Source: Gemmatimonadota bacterium
GTDB taxonomy: Bacteria > Gemmatimonadota > Gemmatimonadetes > Longimicrobiales > Gaopeijiaceae
Assembly: GCA_007125845.1 (NCBI GenBank)
Contig: SLCK01000023.1
Location: 62,001 to 126,000, forward strand
Length of the DNA: 64,000 nucleotides
Direction of reading: 5' to 3'
Below the pieces are notes generated by a model. It was not told where the DNA came from and did no database searches. It was given only the letters and a program-made list of their open reading frames with translations. Of the stretch, positions 61,043-64,000 are shown piece after piece; the first letter of the stretch is position 1; every line of letters starts with the position of its first letter. The translations under genes and the position numbers were made by a program.

Positions 61043-61632
61043 AGTACAGCGAGTTCAGAGAGCGGGATCATTTCACGGCCACCGAGATTCTCGCAATGGC
61101 CTATGGGCGACTCGTCGAGGACGCGCCCCGGGAGTTCAACTCGCGTCTCCCGCTTCCACCGATGCTCATGGTGGATCGCGTCGAGCACATCGCCGGCGGC
61201 GGGAGGAAGGGGCGCATCGAGGCCTCGCGCGACGTGAGGCTCGACGATTGGTTCTTCCAGTGTCACTTCCTCGGAGATCCTGTACAGCCGGGATGCCTCG
61301 GGGTCGACGCGATCTGGCAGCTCATCGGGTTCTATTGCTGCTGGAGTGGGGCCCTCGGAACGGGGCGCGCCCTGGGGTGCGGAGAGGTGGAGTTCGCGGG
61401 ACAGATCCGCCCCCGCGACACTGTCGTCACGTATGAGGTCGACATCGTTCGCTACCAGGAGCTTCCTCGTTCCGGATCGTCCATCGCGATCGGGGACGCT
61501 CGGGTCATGGTCGACGGGGAGGAGATCTATCAGGTGAGACGCGCGAAGGTCGGAGTCTTCAAGGACATCGACTATCCTGATTATCCGTGGCCTTCGAAGA
61601 ACGCACGTGGTGGACAGATGGAGGGAGGATGA
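61039..61632 (+). CDS. 3-hydroxydecanoyl-ACP dehydratase-like protein (FabA family)
   Basis: 197 residues, GTG start. The FabA hot-dog fold is very clear: RLPLPPMLMVDRV, then CHFLGDPVQPGCLGVDAIWQ with catalytic His76 and Asp90, and ALGCGEVEFAGQIRPRD. FabA dehydrates 3-hydroxyacyl-ACP and, in gamma-proteobacteria, isomerises trans-2 to cis-3-decenoyl-ACP, the branch to unsaturated acids. Here a FabZ gene follows directly, so the two dehydratases may have different chain or isomerase roles. Stop overlaps the next start as ATGA. Confidence 0.9.
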   Translation: MKYSEFRERDHFTATEILAMAYGRLVEDAPREFNSRLPLPPMLMVDRVEHIAGGGRKGRIEASRDVRLDDWFFQCHFLGDPVQPGCLGVDAIWQLIGFYCCWSGALGTGRALGCGEVEFAGQIRPRDTVVTYEVDIVRYQELPRSGSSIAIGDARVMVDGEEIYQVRRAKVGVFKDIDYPDYPWPSKNARGGQMEGG

Positions 61633-62087
61633 CCCAGGTGCTCCGGCCGGACCAGGTCCTCGAGCTGCTCCCGCAGCAGGAGCCGTTTCGCTTCGTGGAC
61701 GAGATCCTCGAGGTGGACGAGGACCACATCGTGGCCCAATGCCGATTCCCCCCGGAATCGGACTTCTACCGCGGACATTTCCCGGGCAATCCGGTCACTC
61801 CAGGGGTGATCCTCCTGGAATCGATGGCGCAGGTGGGTGTGGTCGCTCTCGGTATCTACCTCTACGCCGTGCAGGACGGAATGGAGGAGGTCCGTAAGCG
61901 CCTGGCGTACTTCACGGATGCCGAGGTCGAGTTTTCCGGGCTGGTCGGGCCCGGGCAGCGGGTGACGACGAGAGCCCGGAAGGTGTTCTTTCGCAGGAAC
62001 AAGATTCGCAGTGAGGCGGAGATGAGGCTGGACGACGGTACGTTGGTCTGCTCAGGTACGATTTCAGGGATGGGAGTACGGCAATGA
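61629..62087 (+). CDS. 3-hydroxyacyl-ACP dehydratase (FabZ-like)
   Basis: 152 residues from ATG 61629, which overlaps the fabA stop; GTG 61638, with GGGAGG 9 bases upstream, is an alternative. The FabZ hot-dog motif reads FYRGHFPGNPVTPGVILLES, with catalytic His50 and Glu64. It dehydrates 3-hydroxyacyl-ACP to trans-2-enoyl-ACP without isomerisation. Compared with FabZ it has a slightly longer C terminus. The stop overlaps the fabF start by four bases. Confidence 0.9.
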   Translation: MTQVLRPDQVLELLPQQEPFRFVDEILEVDEDHIVAQCRFPPESDFYRGHFPGNPVTPGVILLESMAQVGVVALGIYLYAVQDGMEEVRKRLAYFTDAEVEFSGLVGPGQRVTTRARKVFFRRNKIRSEAEMRLDDGTLVCSGTISGMGVRQ

Positions 62088-63373
62088 GTCGCAGGGTCGT
62101 GGTGACCGGCATGGGTGTGGTGGCCCCCAATGGGGTCGGCCTCGAGTCCTACACTTCCGCCCTCCGGGAGGGGCGCTCCGGCTTGGCCCACGTCCCGATC
62201 ATGGAGGAGTTGAATTTCGCCTGCCAGGTCGCGGGCGTGCCCGATCAGCAACGGGTGGACGAGATCTGCGAGGCGTCCTTTCCCGAGGACGAGCTTCTCG
62301 CGATGAACTCGAGCCACCGGTTCGGATGCGTCGCGGCGGTGGAGGCATGGACCGACGCGGGGTTTGAGCCTCCGGAGCGCGTGGACGAGACCGTGTATTG
62401 GGATGCGGGCGCGGTGATCGGCACGGGAATCGGAGGTCTCGACACCACGGGTGAGAAGCTCATTCCGCTCACCGACGCGGGCCGCGTCAGGCGTCTGGGA
62501 AGCACGCTGGTCGAACAGATCATGGGAAGCGGCGTGTCGGCCAGGGTGTCCGGGCTTCTTGCGCTTGGCAATCAGGTCACGTCCAACTCGAGCGCCTGCA
62601 GCACCGGTACCGAGGCCATCATCGAAGGCTACCAGAGGATCCAGATCGGTCGGGCGGACCGCATGCTCTGCGGTGGGACGGAGGCGGCCACCCACTACAT
62701 CTGGGCCGGCTTCGACTCCATGAGGGTGCTCTGCCGCAAGCACAACGACGATCCGGAGGCGGCCTCTCGGCCGATGAGCGCTTCGGCATGCGGATTCGTT
62801 CCGGGAAGCGGGGCCGCCATCCTCCACCTCGAGAGCCTCGAGAGTGCGCAGGAGCGGGGTGCTCGCATCTACGCGGAAATTCTGGGTGGAGCCTTGAACT
62901 GTGGCGGCCACCGGAAGGGCGGAAGCATGACCGCTCCGAATCCCGAGAGCGTACGCCGGTGTATTCAGGATGCGGTGGAGGATGCCGGGATCCCATCCGA
63001 GGAGATCGATCTGATCAACGGTCACCTGACCGCGACGGGCGCGGATCCCGGAGAGGTGGAGAACTGGGCGCTCGCCCTCGGGCGCTCTCCGGAAGACTTT
63101 CCGGCGATCCATTCCACGAAGTCATTGATCGGCCATGGGTTGGGTGCGGCCGGGGCGCTGGAGTCGGTGGCCTGCGTCCTCATGCTGCGTGACGGATTCC
63201 TGCATCCTTCGTTAAACTGTGAAGATGTGCATCCGGAGATCGAGGCGTACGGCGATTCGATCCCCCACGAGACCCGGGAGATGCCGGAGTTGCGCACGAT
63301 CATCAAGTCCGGCTTCGGATTCGGTGACGTGAACGCCTGTGTGATCTTCCGTCGCTGGGATGACGCGACCTGA
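62084..63373 (+). CDS. 3-oxoacyl-ACP synthase II (FabF/FabB-like)
   Basis: 429 residues. KAS II catalytic triad Cys172 (NSSACSTGTEAI), His314 (INGHLTATGADPGE) and His351 (STKSLIGHGLGAAG, with Lys346). It elongates acyl-ACP with malonyl-ACP. Two regions depart from housekeeping FabF: the usual HGTST loop reads HLTAT, and the PFDxxRDGF gating segment reads PMSASACGF. This suggests a specialised synthase. It is coupled to the FabZ gene by ATGA and followed 32 bases later by an ACP. Confidence 0.9.
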   Translation: MSRRVVVTGMGVVAPNGVGLESYTSALREGRSGLAHVPIMEELNFACQVAGVPDQQRVDEICEASFPEDELLAMNSSHRFGCVAAVEAWTDAGFEPPERVDETVYWDAGAVIGTGIGGLDTTGEKLIPLTDAGRVRRLGSTLVEQIMGSGVSARVSGLLALGNQVTSNSSACSTGTEAIIEGYQRIQIGRADRMLCGGTEAATHYIWAGFDSMRVLCRKHNDDPEAASRPMSASACGFVPGSGAAILHLESLESAQERGARIYAEILGGALNCGGHRKGGSMTAPNPESVRRCIQDAVEDAGIPSEEIDLINGHLTATGADPGEVENWALALGRSPEDFPAIHSTKSLIGHGLGAAGALESVACVLMLRDGFLHPSLNCEDVHPEIEAYGDSIPHETREMPELRTIIKSGFGFGDVNACVIFRRWDDAT

Positions 63374-63405
63374 ACGAACCGACTGCAAATCGAGGAGACT
63401 GGTTC

Positions 63406-63654
63406 ATGAAGAGAGACGAGGTGTTCACGAAAGTGGTGGAGATCATTGCGCCTTTCGCAAAGGACAAGGAGGCGCTGGACTCCGTTTCGGATGACACGAA
63501 CATCCTCCAGGATCTGAAGGTCAACTCCGCCCGGCTGGTAGATGTGATTCTCGACTTCGAAGACGAGTTCGACATCGAGGTCGAGGACGAGGACGCCGAT
63601 GCAGTGAACACGGTCGGCGACGCGGTGGATCTCATCCTGGCCAGGGTCTCCTAG
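63406..63654 (+). CDS. Acyl carrier protein
   Basis: 82 residues, acidic, four-helix ACP fold (VFTKVVEIIAPFAKDKEAL, DDTNILQDLKVNSARL, VILDFEDEFDIEVEDEDADA). The phosphopantetheine serine is Ser41 in KVNSARLVD; the usual GxDSLxxVE is altered, with Asn for Asp before and Ala for Leu after the serine. Such changes mark carriers dedicated to one pathway. It presumably holds the chain built by the preceding five enzymes. GAGGAG lies upstream of ATG 63406. Confidence 0.9.
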   Translation: MKRDEVFTKVVEIIAPFAKDKEALDSVSDDTNILQDLKVNSARLVDVILDFEDEFDIEVEDEDADAVNTVGDAVDLILARVS

Positions 63655-63658
63655 CGGG

Positions 63659-64000
63659 TTGAGCTTGGCCGGACTCCCCCTGAGGTCCAGAGCCGGGGTC
63701 GCGCTTCAGAGGACCGTCGGACGGGTGCTGAGCCCCTTCTGGATCCTCGGCGGCGCCTTCCTTCTCGTCGTCGTGATGGGGTACCGGATTCGAAATGCAA
63801 GAGAGGTTCGAGCGCGGTTCCGGAAGTTGATCCGGGGGGATCGACGCCCCCTCCTCATCTGCGCAAACCACCTCACGATGATCGATTCAGCTCTCGTGGC
63901 GTGGGCGCTCGGCGGAAGCTGGTGGTATCTCGTGAACTTCTCGCGCATGCCCTGGAACCTGCCCGAGCAGGCCAACTTCTCCCAGAACCCCCTGAACCGG
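63659..64000 (+). CDS. Acyltransferase (PlsC-like), N-terminal part, cut by window end
   Basis: An open frame from TTG 63659 runs off the window (114 codons). It encodes a membrane helix (LSPFWILGGAFLLVVVMGYR), basic residues, and ICANHLTMIDSALVAWAL. This is the NHX4D acyltransferase motif of the glycerolipid acyltransferase group, in the looser form NHLTMID. Start is uncertain: TTG 63659, TTG 63665 and GTG 63725 are all in frame. As the last visible gene of the operon it may transfer the finished acyl chain from the dedicated ACP. Confidence 0.7.
   Translation, partial: MSLAGLPLRSRAGVALQRTVGRVLSPFWILGGAFLLVVVMGYRIRNAREVRARFRKLIRGDRRPLLICANHLTMIDSALVAWALGGSWWYLVNFSRMPWNLPEQANFSQNPLNR

Overview
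The window is a 64 kb piece of a high-GC chromosome from a diderm, lipopolysaccharide-bearing bacterium. The lipid A/Kdo machinery (Kdo-kinase-like protein, MsbA, LpxL), many lipoproteins and beta-barrels, frequent GTG/TTG starts, and the mix of secreted amidohydrolases, M24/M28 peptidases, a DUF3810 protein and a fused glycine/sarcosine methyltransferase are most like Gemmatimonadota. That assignment is an inference from gene content only. Coding density is high. I saw no rRNA, tRNA, insertion sequence, prophage or CRISPR array.

Layout. 1-7154: two secreted amidohydrolases (the second lacking its metal ligands), a secreted MlrC-like peptidase, alanine aminotransferase, a ChaN-like protein and an unknown lipoprotein. 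7405-12032: BipA/TypA, dCMP deaminase, a P1-family aminopeptidase and heme O synthase. 12252-20805: cell-envelope block with a TonB-like protein, an outer-membrane barrel, a Kdo-kinase-like protein, MsbA, LpxL, a family 2 glycosyltransferase and a DUF3108 protein. 20816-22824: a His-rich secreted protein and a His-rich outer-membrane barrel. 22891-24971: a small conserved protein and an orphan hydantoinase B. 25133-30630: TPR protein, zinc-ribbon protein, cupredoxin-like lipoprotein, stand-alone MshEN protein and PilT. 30640-38599: thiolase, 3-hydroxybutyryl-CoA dehydrogenase, S21, unknown proteins, a small protein behind a palindrome/promoter, a degenerate EAL protein, SSB and enoyl-CoA hydratase. 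38613-43620: recF-dciA-gyrB and mgtE. 43712-49072: regulated family II pyrophosphatase, then glycine betaine synthesis plus BCCT uptake. 49088-54683: proline catabolism dehydrogenase, two secreted peptidases and a DUF3810 protein. 54854-57733: FKBP isomerase, ferrochelatase and uroporphyrinogen decarboxylase. 57970-58953: ThyX. 59097-64000: a compact fatty-acid-type operon (enoyl reductase, FabH, FabA, FabZ, FabF, ACP, acyltransferase running off the end).

Most genes are housekeeping or catabolic. I did not find an obvious new defence or mobile system. The parts most likely to repay work are the terminal acyl-chain operon with both FabA and FabZ and an atypical ACP, the His-rich secreted/outer-membrane pair, the EAL protein predicted to have lost catalysis, the 10-bp perfect inverted repeat abutting a promoter at 35.35 kb, and the structured leader before the betaine operon.
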